Origin: an uncultured Clostridia bacterium
GTDB lineage: Bacteria; Bacillota; Clostridia; Christensenellales; Borkfalkiaceae
Length of the DNA stretch: 64,000 bases
Reading direction: 5' to 3'
Assembly: GCA_947589385.1 (NCBI GenBank)
Contig: CANPZW010000005.1
Coordinates: forward strand, 51,099-115,098
The notes beneath the pieces were generated by a model, which made no database searches, had not been told where the DNA came from, and was given only the letters and a program-made list of their open reading frames with translations. Positions within the stretch are counted from its first letter, which is position 1; every line of letters starts with the position of its first letter. The position numbers and the translations under genes were made by a program. Positions 46,101 to 52,397 of the stretch are shown here, one piece after another.

Positions 46101-48805
46101 TAAACGAGGAGTGCAGACAAGCGATAGATGAGGCAATCCAAAAGAATTTTAATGATAATCACCTTGATATGGGCTTCGTGGACGGCGTTATAGAAAAATA
46201 CGGTATGGAGCGTGTGACGTTGGTGTTTGCAACCACAATCAACGAACATGAATGGGACGGAAGATATAAAAGCGAAAACAAAGATTGGGCAAAAACCATA
46301 CCTATGTCCGAGAGCGATAAAGAACGCAATAACTGTTGTTTGAACGCGCACCCCGCGCTAATTGACGGAGTAGCGGACAAAATCAGGGAACGGCAGGTAA
46401 TTTTATACACAATAGTAACCGAGAAAAACGCTGACGGATTACCTTGTTTTAACGCGTATTATTTGGACAGGCAAAATGGTGAAGTTAAGTATTTAGACGG
46501 GAATTTCAGTTCAAATATCGCCTTACAGGCGGTTATAGACCAAAATGCAGACATCGGTCATAAAGGCTATGAGTATAAGCTAATTGATTCGCAGGAATTT
46601 TACGCTATGAGTGAAAAACTTAAAGCGGCTTTTGCGGCAAAAAACAAAACAATAGAAGAAAATCAAAATAAGGAGGAAAATTCAGAAGTGGCACAGGACA
46701 AATTTAAACACTTTACCGCAAGGGGCGATAAAGTGTTAAGCATAATAAAAGACCGCGACGACAGAAATATAGCCATTATTCAAAGAGAGAAAATAGGCGA
46801 TTATGTGGTTGCGGCGGGATATACCACGACGGACGGAAAGTGGGCGCAGGGAAAATACGATTTCAAAACGCTCGAAGCCGCCGAAAAGTACAGGGAAGAA
46901 AAATACGGCTATGAGAACACGACGGACACAATCCAAAAGGAATGGCTTACTTTTAAAGTCAGCCCCGAAGCACTCATCAAAAAGTATTCCGTCAATTCAC
47001 GGTTTATGATGCCGAAAGGTAGCGGCTACGAGGGATATGCTTACAGCATTTTCAATGACCGCATTAAAGAGGGAACAATTACCACGGATTTAAAAAGCGA
47101 CACCCGTGAGCGGGCGTTGGTAATTCAAATTCCCAATAATAAGAATATCGAGATAAGCGGTAAAGGTGAAACAATAGAGATAGAGCCGCACGAGTTTATC
47201 AGCTTAGTAAACAAAACAAGGGCGGACAAATACGAGCGTGAGCTGAGATATGTGGTAAACTTCCCGCCCGAAGCATTTGTCAAAGAATACGAAACATCTA
47301 TGCTTTTGGCAATGCCCAACGATACTAAATACAAAGGGTATGTGTATTATCTTCCCACGTCGGTTATTACGGAGGACATAGCCAAGGATGACGGAACGTT
47401 AAATGCCCATATTGGCGAGAGTTTCAAAGTAACCTTACGCAAAGGCGAGGAGCGCGTGGAGCTTACTGCAAAAGAGTATGTTGACCTTGTGGGCGGTAAA
47501 AAAGCGGACAAGTATGTTAAGGATATGTCCGAGATGGACGAGTACCGCGAACAGCAAGGCGAAAACGATAAAAAATGGAGTACGGTTGCGGTAAACGAAA
47601 ACGCCGTAATTGCCAACTATAAGGAAAGCACGCTATTAAAAATGCCGAAAGGAGAGTATGCGGGATTTGTATATTACATACCGAGCGGTATGGTCAACAA
47701 AACCGCCGAGGAACTTTATCTGCGTATTCCCGAAGATTTCACCGCACATCTCAAAAACGGCGACGAACAAAAAGACCTTACAGCGCAGGAGCTTATAGCG
47801 GCGATAGGTGGTAAAACGTCGGAGGACTATGAAGGCATTTACCGTAAGCCGAGCGAAGAAGCTATTAAACAGTTTGAAAAAACCGAGGAGCAGCTTCGCA
47901 AAAACGTTCCGCCCGAAATGCTCAATAAACCCAACTGGGTGGTCGTCAGAACGCGCGAGAATAACGAAACGGGCAGATTAGATAAATTCCTTATCAGTCC
48001 GCATACGGGGAAGTTTGCCGAAAGCGATAATCCCGAAACATGGTCGGATTTCGATACGGCTTGTAAATATGCCAAAGAAAACGGCGGAGTTTGCCTTGCT
48101 TATGCCCTTGATGGAAAAGACGGGATAGCCTGCATTGACCTTGACGGTTGCATAAACGAGAACGGCGAATTTTCGGAGATTGCGCAAAAAACGGTGGAAG
48201 CCGCCAATGGCAGTTACACGGAAAAATCGGTAAGCGGGAAAGGTCTGCATATTTTCGGGAAAACGAAAGGCGCAAACCTCCGCTCATTCAGTAAAGATAA
48301 GTCAATGGAATACTATCAGTCCACGCACTTTATCGCGATGACGGGCAACAACAACGAAAGCTCGGAGTTAAAGAGCTTCGATACGCCCGAAATGAGAGCA
48401 GTGCTTGAAAGCAAGCTTGAAAAGCGCACCGAATGGAAGAATACCGGCAAAGGCATTGAGGGATTATCTTCAATGGACGACAGGGAAGTACTTGATAAGG
48501 CGTTCGGCGCAAAAAACGGCGATACCGTAAAAAGGCTTTATAAAGGCGAGGATTTGCGCGGCAACCACAGCAATTCGGATATGTTGCTTATGAATTACCT
48601 TGCATTTTGGAGTAACCACGACATTGACCAAATGTTGCGGATATTTTCTTCGAGTGGATTATACCGCCCCGATAAACCGCAAAGCTATTACGAATACACG
48701 GCAATAAAAGCCATAAAGGGAACGCCTTGTTACACGCCGAACCAAAAAAGCAGTAGCAAGTCGAGTAGCGGTAGCGGAAACGATAGCGGCAAGGGCGGCA
48801 AGTGA
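37157..48805 (+). CDS. Giant polyvalent protein: MutS-I-like, N6-methylase, SNF2 helicase, primase-like domains
   Basis: This 3,882-residue protein belongs to the large methylase-helicase proteins of Bacillota conjugative elements. Parts seen in order are: an N-terminal domain (1-120); a MutS domain I-like segment (about 380-470) keeping GDFYE (406-410) and PMCGMPYH; an acidic linker; an adenine methyltransferase (LEPSMGTG at 1057-1064, NVPF at 1123-1126); and an SNF2 helicase (GSGKT at 1740-1744, DEAH at 1902-1905, QREGRIIRQGN near 2240). Three tandem copies of a roughly 100-residue domain (about 3263-3568) and a primase-polymerase-like end follow (IDLD at 3660-3663, SGKGLH at 3693-3698). 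It probably protects and processes element DNA after transfer. Confidence 0.85.
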   Translation: MYNGRLTERNAAIAEMLADGERLKNLYRFTAQNPHINLHDACQIVIERPNVTVCYSFNEWSAMERRITKGRKGIEYYDSDGYKQFVFDANDTHGENRYMRPIITMRSLLGGLSELNGVPDSDSEQSDYIKIRNGVQDYLREQGELNGDEERDKLLVEGVAYSLYSKTGFPKSAGIKLGGLPYGYRENADFVKNVYVWANNLEQDIEEANREKQTEIKIIDDTDEENVSDEPLLPTKQVRKKVFSSAVKMYAQNYVILTDNQADNGVETHIYIGKPENLDEETNAYDNSDDSLIYATDRPQMAYLLYGKAYAQTQQELIDNGTFTKEDYAEYNRLKEGELKEILEKADLRFGIKTGVADSGLPFKYPEWEISEKPNVEEAPTVIPLYQKYIDSQKLEPAAVVLMRLGDFYEIMGENAVKVSEELDITLTGRDVGLKERVPMCGMPYHAMDKCLDKILERHSVLIVDGDEEPKYILSHTEARAKHVEKEEKKKPELVEITRDEPTPFDNEQPETDEDWRTELAEELAEENGQPEEEIAEPEEDESEELEEPPGSISEQPKDKVKSTPKKEEKGIKDRKRKPKPQLSMFDMLKPQEKSAEEALIERELKRGGSLKFRIFDKYNKNPTQKAFADFIKNEYGIGGYSSWEGDSATHDAKGITMSVRGKNGECLVTASLKWPEVAVRIADLIDDDNYFTEQEKQEYVEYKIEQDRQKAIQAEKERQKTELINKVIFFAPPDRKQRILDEYATTTVLTDFAEFLKNEYGTFEEHGEGYSAIYNQQGIWIYKGETYDYQKDFYLNWTEFADKTCTLIENDRYIEQSEPEEQPRDLDAEEDEDWDNLISAHVLKPIEPTTEKDKIKSIVDRIVKEGTENTSGGNWIIYLDEFGDDENFVREHKGEIGEILALREEVARVAMDDESIDTKFHLEFCPNIEEEQSVENTNLNGVLNQNELGGAKTRFRNNVAAIKLVNKLYSENRNPTDAEKKVLSQFVGWGGLSAAFDENNPQWKKEYAELKGILSQEDYEQARSSTLNAYYTPKEVIDGIYTALGRLGVKGNNRILEPSMGTGNFFGYMPQEIADGSRLYGVELDNLTGRIAAKLYPQANVQIKGFEDTSFPNDKFDIVVGNVPFGGYGIADSDYNRYNFRVHDYFLAKSIDKVKPEGIVAIVTSKGTMDKLNPNARKYVAERAELLGAIRLPNTAFKQTAGTEAVADILFFRKRKEKITDLSGIEWLGTGKTTEGFEINNYFVQHPEMVLGTLAEEHGLYGGIDITVKPDERDLSEALAEAVKNLPQAIFTVPEKSPEAESATEVDYNVKPMCYKAENGRLYMRVGDEMQEQAIPKFPKDAYQRIRGMIALRDELHHILDIQIQGCSDEVLNAEQRKLNTQYDLFVKKYGELNSQTNTRLFADDGDSALLFACEDIDKETQKISKSDIFYERTIRPYAVPTSTDDCFEALQISKNERGKVDIEYIEELTGKSYDDVLSELDGAVFRNPEKVYRSDKYSGFETSEEYLSGKVVEKLRIARMFAEEFPEYEKNVTALERMQPTPIKASDISVRLGQTWIGKEIYKQFYMELVGVRWWQRDGVQLFYNPYDSSWRLDQKDSVRYDTEMKQKEVYGTKRAPAYRLFIDCMNLKATTIYDTVIDPDGTERRVLNQAETIAAREKQNQIKEAFANWIFAKPERREELEAKYNRLFNQIRLPSYDGSYLKFPEMNPAIELRPHQKDAIHRIITNGQSTLLHHVVGSGKTYTVAASIMKMRQLGLCKKAMVAVPNHLVQQWAGEWRKLYPNAKILVATKEDLEKSNRRKFVSKVALGDWDGIIIAQSSFAKIPISAERQIRKLNEEINTVEQTIKATWERNGMPRGAVKSLEKIKKTKQAQLKKLMDNNTKDSVLTFENLGVDYLYIDEAHYYKNLFLFTKMNNVAGISNAASQRASDLKLKCEYMQGLHQSDRGVVFATGTPISNSMTEMYTMQSYLQPSMLKDIGIEFFDGWAADFGETVTSMELAPSGQGYKARTRFSKFANLPELQILYRSFADVITSDMVQLDVPKAEKHVINLKPSDTVVALAEQIAERAERIHAGGVPPEEDNMLKVTSDGKKLALDPRCFVPESADEEGSKLNEAAKRIYEIWENTADKKGTQIVFCDLSTPKVKSDEYIYGLHFDAYNDLKYKLVQKGIPAEEIAFIHDANTDEQKQTLFDRVNAGAIRVLIGSTEKCGAGTNVQKRLVALHHLDTPYRPSDMEQREGRIIRQGNTNEKVDIYTYVTERTFDSYSYQILENKSRFIQQIARGDFTAREYEDMDETTLSYAEIKAITAANPKIKRKMEVDTEIARLRVLEGQFKKNLYELQDKIRKYLPEDIRKQELLLERITADMVNLQANKPADPEAFEISVNGKVYTDKKEGGKALTEALYAGKPETVIAEYLGFKISLNHIIFLKSEREITLTANGQYTLDIGESASGNLTRLDNFIEDFPKRQERVANRLEQLKSDLEVAKEQAEKKFEYNDRLAELLKEQSELNTELNLDKREESVVIDDGEGSDEGNYRMLPTQRQNMEEKIIDETDKVAEMQVDILPDYTVTQEQMRRYGYLWNGMLPMRKDAASRAFSRGVQIYRLSDDDKEREVESADDFEDGALYGVEKPVWKIYLESEHGKAYMAARSQIAEASGVVTSGEMDIVAEQLTGDFIQKNYEERTDLDDYLSDKPTPSAEAMKEYAEELLSEYTERIWSDGLKEYGWDKNAVRRSIIDHIENADLKAAVQEIPETDNVNYEVEVINSVVAEFDEFKTKMLQSSTEEVFLNNYKIHLFNEFSEVIQYGKEYLTDKEFKALYEDRGHILNSLYDDYCGSENYSVETYVDTAAFIKDYCEAYHNEIYYPITYYGKDTEGRAYYSMTRGISFENLKWFDENADTDMITVAAPECYVSQEELEKHHIFYLQIGKDIQEKETVGEKAISNMMAAMDRFKRIEPVYLQTATYANEHAEMIAYRESHKLNEECRQAIDEAIQKNFNDNHLDMGFVDGVIEKYGMERVTLVFATTINEHEWDGRYKSENKDWAKTIPMSESDKERNNCCLNAHPALIDGVADKIRERQVILYTIVTEKNADGLPCFNAYYLDRQNGEVKYLDGNFSSNIALQAVIDQNADIGHKGYEYKLIDSQEFYAMSEKLKAAFAAKNKTIEENQNKEENSEVAQDKFKHFTARGDKVLSIIKDRDDRNIAIIQREKIGDYVVAAGYTTTDGKWAQGKYDFKTLEAAEKYREEKYGYENTTDTIQKEWLTFKVSPEALIKKYSVNSRFMMPKGSGYEGYAYSIFNDRIKEGTITTDLKSDTRERALVIQIPNNKNIEISGKGETIEIEPHEFISLVNKTRADKYERELRYVVNFPPEAFVKEYETSMLLAMPNDTKYKGYVYYLPTSVITEDIAKDDGTLNAHIGESFKVTLRKGEERVELTAKEYVDLVGGKKADKYVKDMSEMDEYREQQGENDKKWSTVAVNENAVIANYKESTLLKMPKGEYAGFVYYIPSGMVNKTAEELYLRIPEDFTAHLKNGDEQKDLTAQELIAAIGGKTSEDYEGIYRKPSEEAIKQFEKTEEQLRKNVPPEMLNKPNWVVVRTRENNETGRLDKFLISPHTGKFAESDNPETWSDFDTACKYAKENGGVCLAYALDGKDGIACIDLDGCINENGEFSEIAQKTVEAANGSYTEKSVSGKGLHIFGKTKGANLRSFSKDKSMEYYQSTHFIAMTGNNNESSELKSFDTPEMRAVLESKLEKRTEWKNTGKGIEGLSSMDDREVLDKAFGAKNGDTVKRLYKGEDLRGNHSNSDMLLMNYLAFWSNHDIDQMLRIFSSSGLYRPDKPQSYYEYTAIKAIKGTPCYTPNQKSSSKSSSGSGNDSGKGGK

Positions 48806-48810
48806 CGAAC

Positions 48811-48842
48811 AAAAAAAGTGCTGTCCGCGTTCAGCGGACAGC
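48811..48842 (-). terminator. Intrinsic terminator for the DUF2442-HTH gene
   Basis: On the minus strand GCTGTCCGC-TGAAC-GCGGACAGC is followed by a T7 tract. It also forms the 3' boundary of the giant gene. Confidence 0.85.
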
Positions 48843-48849
48843 CTGTGAA

Positions 48850-49317
48850 TCAAATGTCGGTTATGGATAACGTTAAACCAAGCGGTTCAAGCAATCTCAA
48901 AAGAGTGGTAAGTTGAGGGTCGGTAATGCCTTTTTCCGTGCGCGCAATGCAGGCTTGCGGAACGCCCGAAAGAATTTCAAGTTGTTTTTGTGAAAGCCCC
49001 ATTGATTTACGCGCTTTAACAAATTCTTCAACAAGTTTTTGCTTATAGGCGTCCATGTTGCGTGGCGGTTCGCTCGTAACGCCTTTTTCATAAATCCCGT
49101 CGGCGGAAATATCAAGGTCGTCATTCCATACAAGCCCATAGCCGCCTACATCGATTTTGACTTGCCCATAAAGTCCTTCGACCTCGACAAGAGATTTAAA
49201 AGGCGGGTATTTATTGATAAGAGGTTTTAAATCGAATTGTTTAAATTCACCTGTTGAAAATCCCACTAAAAGCACATAGTCGGGTAACGCGGTGACGGAA
49301 GTGATTTTTACAAACAT
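48850..49317 (-). CDS. DUF2442 domain fused to an XRE-type HTH
   Basis: This 155-residue protein has an N-terminal DUF2442 domain (about 1-85: VLLVGFSTGEFKQFDLKPLI then VWNDDLDISADGIYEKG). A C-terminal XRE helix-turn-helix follows (about 95-150: MGLSQKQLEILSGVPQACIARTEKG). DUF2442 proteins often accompany DUF4160 partners in toxin-antitoxin-like pairs, but no DUF4160 gene is visible here. It lies opposite to the transfer genes with an AAGGAG site and its own terminator, so it is an independent insert. It may be a lone antitoxin or regulator. Confidence 0.85.
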   Translation of the reverse strand: MFVKITSVTALPDYVLLVGFSTGEFKQFDLKPLINKYPPFKSLVEVEGLYGQVKIDVGGYGLVWNDDLDISADGIYEKGVTSEPPRNMDAYKQKLVEEFVKARKSMGLSQKQLEILSGVPQACIARTEKGITDPQLTTLLRLLEPLGLTLSITDI

Positions 49318-49423
49318 AAATATTACTCCTTAAACATCAATCAATAGGCGGAAGCGGGTGAATGTTTTGCGAGTTCCACATTTCAAGCAGCGCGCTTTGG
49401 CGGACAGCCGTGAGGAATAGAAT
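49318..49423. other. Short gap without a recognisable gene
   Basis: This 106-bp gap lies between the DUF2442-HTH gene and the PIN toxin. I see no strong hairpin or promoter in it. Confidence 0.4.
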
Positions 49424-49828
49424 TTATTTAATTTCCAAGAATTGCGCAGGGGTAAGTATTTTTGGATAGGATAATCCGGCTTCGAGCAAGTCGAAGTCGC
49501 CTGTAACTAATATGTCGGCTTTTGCTGCAATGGCTGCGCGGAGGATAGGTCGGTCATCAATATCACGAACCTGCTCCTCGGATTTATGTGCTTCATCGGG
49601 TATGGGAATAACTGTCAAAGTCAGCATTGACAACGCTAAAAATGATTCAAGTGCTCCGATTTTATCGGGGAATTTGCGATTGAACACACGGCGCATTTCG
49701 TCTATGTTTTGCTCGCAAATCACAGCTTGATTTGGCGAAGTAACAGCTTTCAGAAAGGCTTTAAAAGGCGTTCCGTTCCTGTTTAAAGCCGAAGAAACAA
49801 GCACGTTCGTATCAATCATTATTTTCAT
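49424..49828 (-). CDS. PIN-domain ribonuclease toxin
   Basis: This protein has the PIN nuclease acidic residues: Asp in MIDTNVLVSS near the start, a Glu in EQNIDEMRRVF, and Asp in DIDDRPILRAA and GDFDLL. Such toxins cut RNA when their antitoxin is lost. I start at the ATG at 49828 (134 residues), because the fold begins at MKIMIDTN; the ORF track is 5 codons longer. It overlaps the AbrB-type antitoxin by 17 bp, which couples their translation. Confidence 0.88.
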   Translation of the reverse strand: MKIMIDTNVLVSSALNRNGTPFKAFLKAVTSPNQAVICEQNIDEMRRVFNRKFPDKIGALESFLALSMLTLTVIPIPDEAHKSEEQVRDIDDRPILRAAIAAKADILVTGDFDLLEAGLSYPKILTPAQFLEIK

Positions 49829-50102
49829 CGGGCGTACCTTCACGGCGAATTTCTTTTACAAGTTTCATAACTTTATCGTCAGAGTCAAGCCCAAGCCGTT
49901 CTGCTTCGCCGTCAAGCTCGTTTTGAAGCATTTGCATAGCAAAAACGGCGGCGTTCATAATGCGGACGGAATTGCCGTCAACGACGAAAGAAATGCGGTC
50001 TCCGATAGAAATACCGAGTGCTTTGCGCACGTCGATGGGAATTGTGACCTGCCCTTTTGCCATAACTTTTGCGCTATCTATAAAAGCATTTGAATTTTGC
50101 AT
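49812..50102 (-). CDS. AbrB/SpoVT-type antitoxin
   Basis: This 96-residue protein has the swapped-hairpin DNA-binding domain (AKVMAKGQVTIPIDVRKALGI, then GDRISFVVDGNSVRI). The helical tail would bind the PIN toxin. It lies first in the module and has a GGGAGG site. The promoter has perfect consensus with a palindromic operator next to the -10 box, so autorepression is likely. The module lies antisense within the conjugation operon and should stabilise the element. Confidence 0.88.
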   Translation of the reverse strand: MQNSNAFIDSAKVMAKGQVTIPIDVRKALGISIGDRISFVVDGNSVRIMNAAVFAMQMLQNELDGEAERLGLDSDDKVMKLVKEIRREGTPDENND

Positions 50103-50126
50103 AATAACCTCCCTATTTTTATGGAA

Positions 50127-50146
50127 AAGTAGGGAAAACCCTACTT
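50127..50146 (-). promoter_or_regulatory. Palindromic operator of the AbrB-PIN module
   Basis: AAGTAGGG-AAAA-CCCTACTT lies just downstream of the -10 box. It is a good site for AbrB-type autorepression, or a 5' hairpin in the mRNA. Confidence 0.6.
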
Positions 50147-50152
50147 ATGATT

Positions 50153-50181
50153 ATTATACGCAATTTTAACTAAAATGTCAA
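50153..50181 (-). promoter_or_regulatory. Consensus promoter of the AbrB-PIN module
   Basis: On the minus strand TTGACA (50181-50176), 17 bp and TATAAT (50158-50153) match the sigma-A consensus at all twelve positions. Confidence 0.85.
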
Positions 50182-50212
50182 TAGTAAATTAAGAAATTTA
50201 GGAGGATAAAAA

Positions 50213-50353
50213 TTGAATAAGAAAGATAAAGAAATTCCCGAAATCGAGATACCGAGAGGATACGAAATAGACGAAATTCTTGATATGGGCGTGGGCGGTT
50301 TGGGGGATGAAAAACCTATTTTGCAGGAGGAGGTGAAAATACGTTTTGAGTGA
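50213..50353 (+). CDS. Small 46-residue protein, translationally coupled to ArdC
   Basis: This frame is too short for the ORF track. A perfect TAGGAGG site lies 8 nt before its TTG start. It encodes an acidic peptide (about NKKDKEIPEIEIPRGYEID at the start) and its TGA overlaps the TTG of the next gene. The coupling and the ribosome site support it as real. No family is recognised; it may be a small regulator or serve only to couple translation. Confidence 0.55.
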   Translation: MNKKDKEIPEIEIPRGYEIDEILDMGVGGLGDEKPILQEEVKIRFE

Positions 50354-52037
50354 CGGCGATAAAAAGAGCGTTTATGACAAGCTCACCCCGCAGCGGAAAC
50401 AGCTTTTTGATAAGGTTATGGCTAACCTTGAAAATGATAAAAGTATTTGGAAACAAGGTTGGGCGGTAACGGGCGCACCCATATCGGCAATATCGGGCAA
50501 AAAATACAACGGCATAAACAGAATGTCGCTTGCGGTTGCGACAATGGAACGCGGTTATTCGGATAATCGTTGGCTGACATACAATCAGATGAAAGAAAAC
50601 GGTTGGGAGTTCAAACGCGACGAAGAAGGTAACAGCCGCGGCAAAAACGCAGGAGTACCAATAGAATACTTTTCGCTTTACGATAAAGAAACAAAGCAAA
50701 AGTTTGACAGAAGTGTGCTTGACGGAATAACCGAAGCCGAGCGCAACGAGTATATGGACGACAACGTAATCGCGCTACGGAAATATTATTGTGTATTCAA
50801 CGGCGATATAATAGACGGAATCCCCGAACGCGAAAAGCATGAGCTTGACCCTGCGCAAAGGAACAGCCGTGCGGAAAATTTATTGCAGTATTGGAGCGAC
50901 AACGAAGCAAAGATTATATACGGCGGCGACGACGCGGTTTACCGTTCAACGACGGACGAAATACATTTGCCCGAACGGGACAGGTTTGTGGACTTCCACG
51001 AATTTTATTCAACGGCTTTACATGAAGTCGGACACAGCACGGGATACAAAACAAGGCTTAACCGCGATATGAGCGGCGAATTCGGGTCTGAAAAATACGC
51101 CGAAGAAGAGCTGCGCGCGGAAATAGCTTCTATGTTTATTGAGCAGGATTTGGAAATCGGCGCGGGTGACAAGCATATCCAAAACAACAGCGCGTACATA
51201 AAGCATTGGCACGATAAGATAAAAGAAGACCCCAACGTACTGTTCAAAGCGATAGCCGACGCGGAAAAAATCACCCAATTTGTAATGGGCAAGGAAAAGC
51301 AGATACAGCGTGAAACCGAGCCTTATGCAATAGTTGAGGAAACGGACGAGTACGGCGGCACGGTATATAAGGTAAAAATGGCGGACGAAATCGGGGGAAC
51401 GCGGGATATAATCGGCTATCCGTTCAGGAGCAAAGACGCGCTAATGACCGAGTTTGGCAAACTGCAAGAGCTTCCGTTTTGGGCGGATAAGGAATTTAAA
51501 GAAGTGACGGTTGACGAGTTGGAAGCCGAAAGCCGTAAACGTTTCGGAGAGCAAAACGCAAAAACAGAGCGGTTACGGGAAATTGAAGAAGAAAAATCGG
51601 AAGTGTTCATACCGCCCGCCGAAATTGCCGCCGAGATTGCGGCAGAAACGGCGGTGGCGGAAACGGTTGTTGCCGTGGATATGACGGGCAGGGGAATCGA
51701 AAGCCTTACGCGGATGGACGACAGGGAAGTTGTTGACAAGGCAAGCAAGGCAAAACACGGTGAAAAATTCCTTGCACTGTTTAACGGCGAAAAAGTGCTT
51801 GGAACGGAGGAACAAAACGAGCGGTCTTTAATGGCAAGGCTCGCGGTATTTACGGGCGAAAATTCCGAACAACTTTTGCGGATTTTCCGCGCTTCGGGAC
51901 AATACCGCGAGGATAAGCCTAACAGCTATTACGAAAAAATGGCAAGAGAGGAAGTACAGTTTGTAGCCGGATTGAAAAAACCTGTTCCCGCCGCCGCAAA
52001 ATCTTCGGGCAGTAAATTTATCAATACTAAAACTTAA
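50346..52037 (+). CDS. ArdC-like antirestriction protein with zincin domain and extra C-terminal domain
   Basis: This 563-residue protein has an ArdC N-terminal ssDNA-binding domain (about 15-115: LFDKVMANLENDKSIWKQGW, then YNGINRMSL and RWLTYNQ). A zincin metallopeptidase domain follows with HEVGH at 226-230. ArdC proteins shield incoming single strands and block restriction in the recipient. The C-terminal 100 residues (about 447-545: GRGIESLTRMDDREVVDKA to LRIFRASGQYREDKP) closely resemble the end of the giant polyvalent protein. The start is a TTG with GGAGGAGGTG upstream, overlapping the small frame before it. Confidence 0.85.
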   Translation: MSDGDKKSVYDKLTPQRKQLFDKVMANLENDKSIWKQGWAVTGAPISAISGKKYNGINRMSLAVATMERGYSDNRWLTYNQMKENGWEFKRDEEGNSRGKNAGVPIEYFSLYDKETKQKFDRSVLDGITEAERNEYMDDNVIALRKYYCVFNGDIIDGIPEREKHELDPAQRNSRAENLLQYWSDNEAKIIYGGDDAVYRSTTDEIHLPERDRFVDFHEFYSTALHEVGHSTGYKTRLNRDMSGEFGSEKYAEEELRAEIASMFIEQDLEIGAGDKHIQNNSAYIKHWHDKIKEDPNVLFKAIADAEKITQFVMGKEKQIQRETEPYAIVEETDEYGGTVYKVKMADEIGGTRDIIGYPFRSKDALMTEFGKLQELPFWADKEFKEVTVDELEAESRKRFGEQNAKTERLREIEEEKSEVFIPPAEIAAEIAAETAVAETVVAVDMTGRGIESLTRMDDREVVDKASKAKHGEKFLALFNGEKVLGTEEQNERSLMARLAVFTGENSEQLLRIFRASGQYREDKPNSYYEKMAREEVQFVAGLKKPVPAAAKSSGSKFINTKT

Positions 52038-52079
52038 TATAACGGGAAATCAAATTATAGAAAATCGGAGGAAAAAATA

Positions 52080-52397
52080 ATGGAAAACAAATTAATAATC
52101 AAGAAGAACATATGCAACTTGCTGTCGGACTTGACGGACAAGCAGGCGGGCGAGCTTATAAAAGGTGCTGCCGCGTATGTGTTTGAGGACAAGCCGTTCC
52201 AGACAAAGGACGAATTTCTCAAAGGAGCATTTCTGTATATCAAAAGAGAAATCGACGTATCGAAGCAGAACAGTGCCAACGGCAAAAAAGGCGCGGAAAA
52301 ACGCCTTGAAAATTTGCGCAAGAAAGCGGCCGTCGGAGTAATTGTCGGCAGTGTTATGATGGCAAATACGCAAAGGAAAAACAGTTCAGAGAAGTGA
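52080..52397 (+). CDS. Small DUF6291-like protein
   Basis: This 105-residue protein begins LIIKKNICNLLSDLTDKQAGELIKGAAAYVF and has KREIDVSKQNSANGKKGAEKR later. It is reminiscent of DUF6291-type proteins found beside phage and element replication genes, where the tail contains an N-G-K-K-G-x-x-x-x turn. The function is unknown. A GGAGG site precedes the ATG, and its stop overlaps the GTG start of the methyltransferase (GTGA). Confidence 0.6.
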   Translation: MENKLIIKKNICNLLSDLTDKQAGELIKGAAAYVFEDKPFQTKDEFLKGAFLYIKREIDVSKQNSANGKKGAEKRLENLRKKAAVGVIVGSVMMANTQRKNSSEK

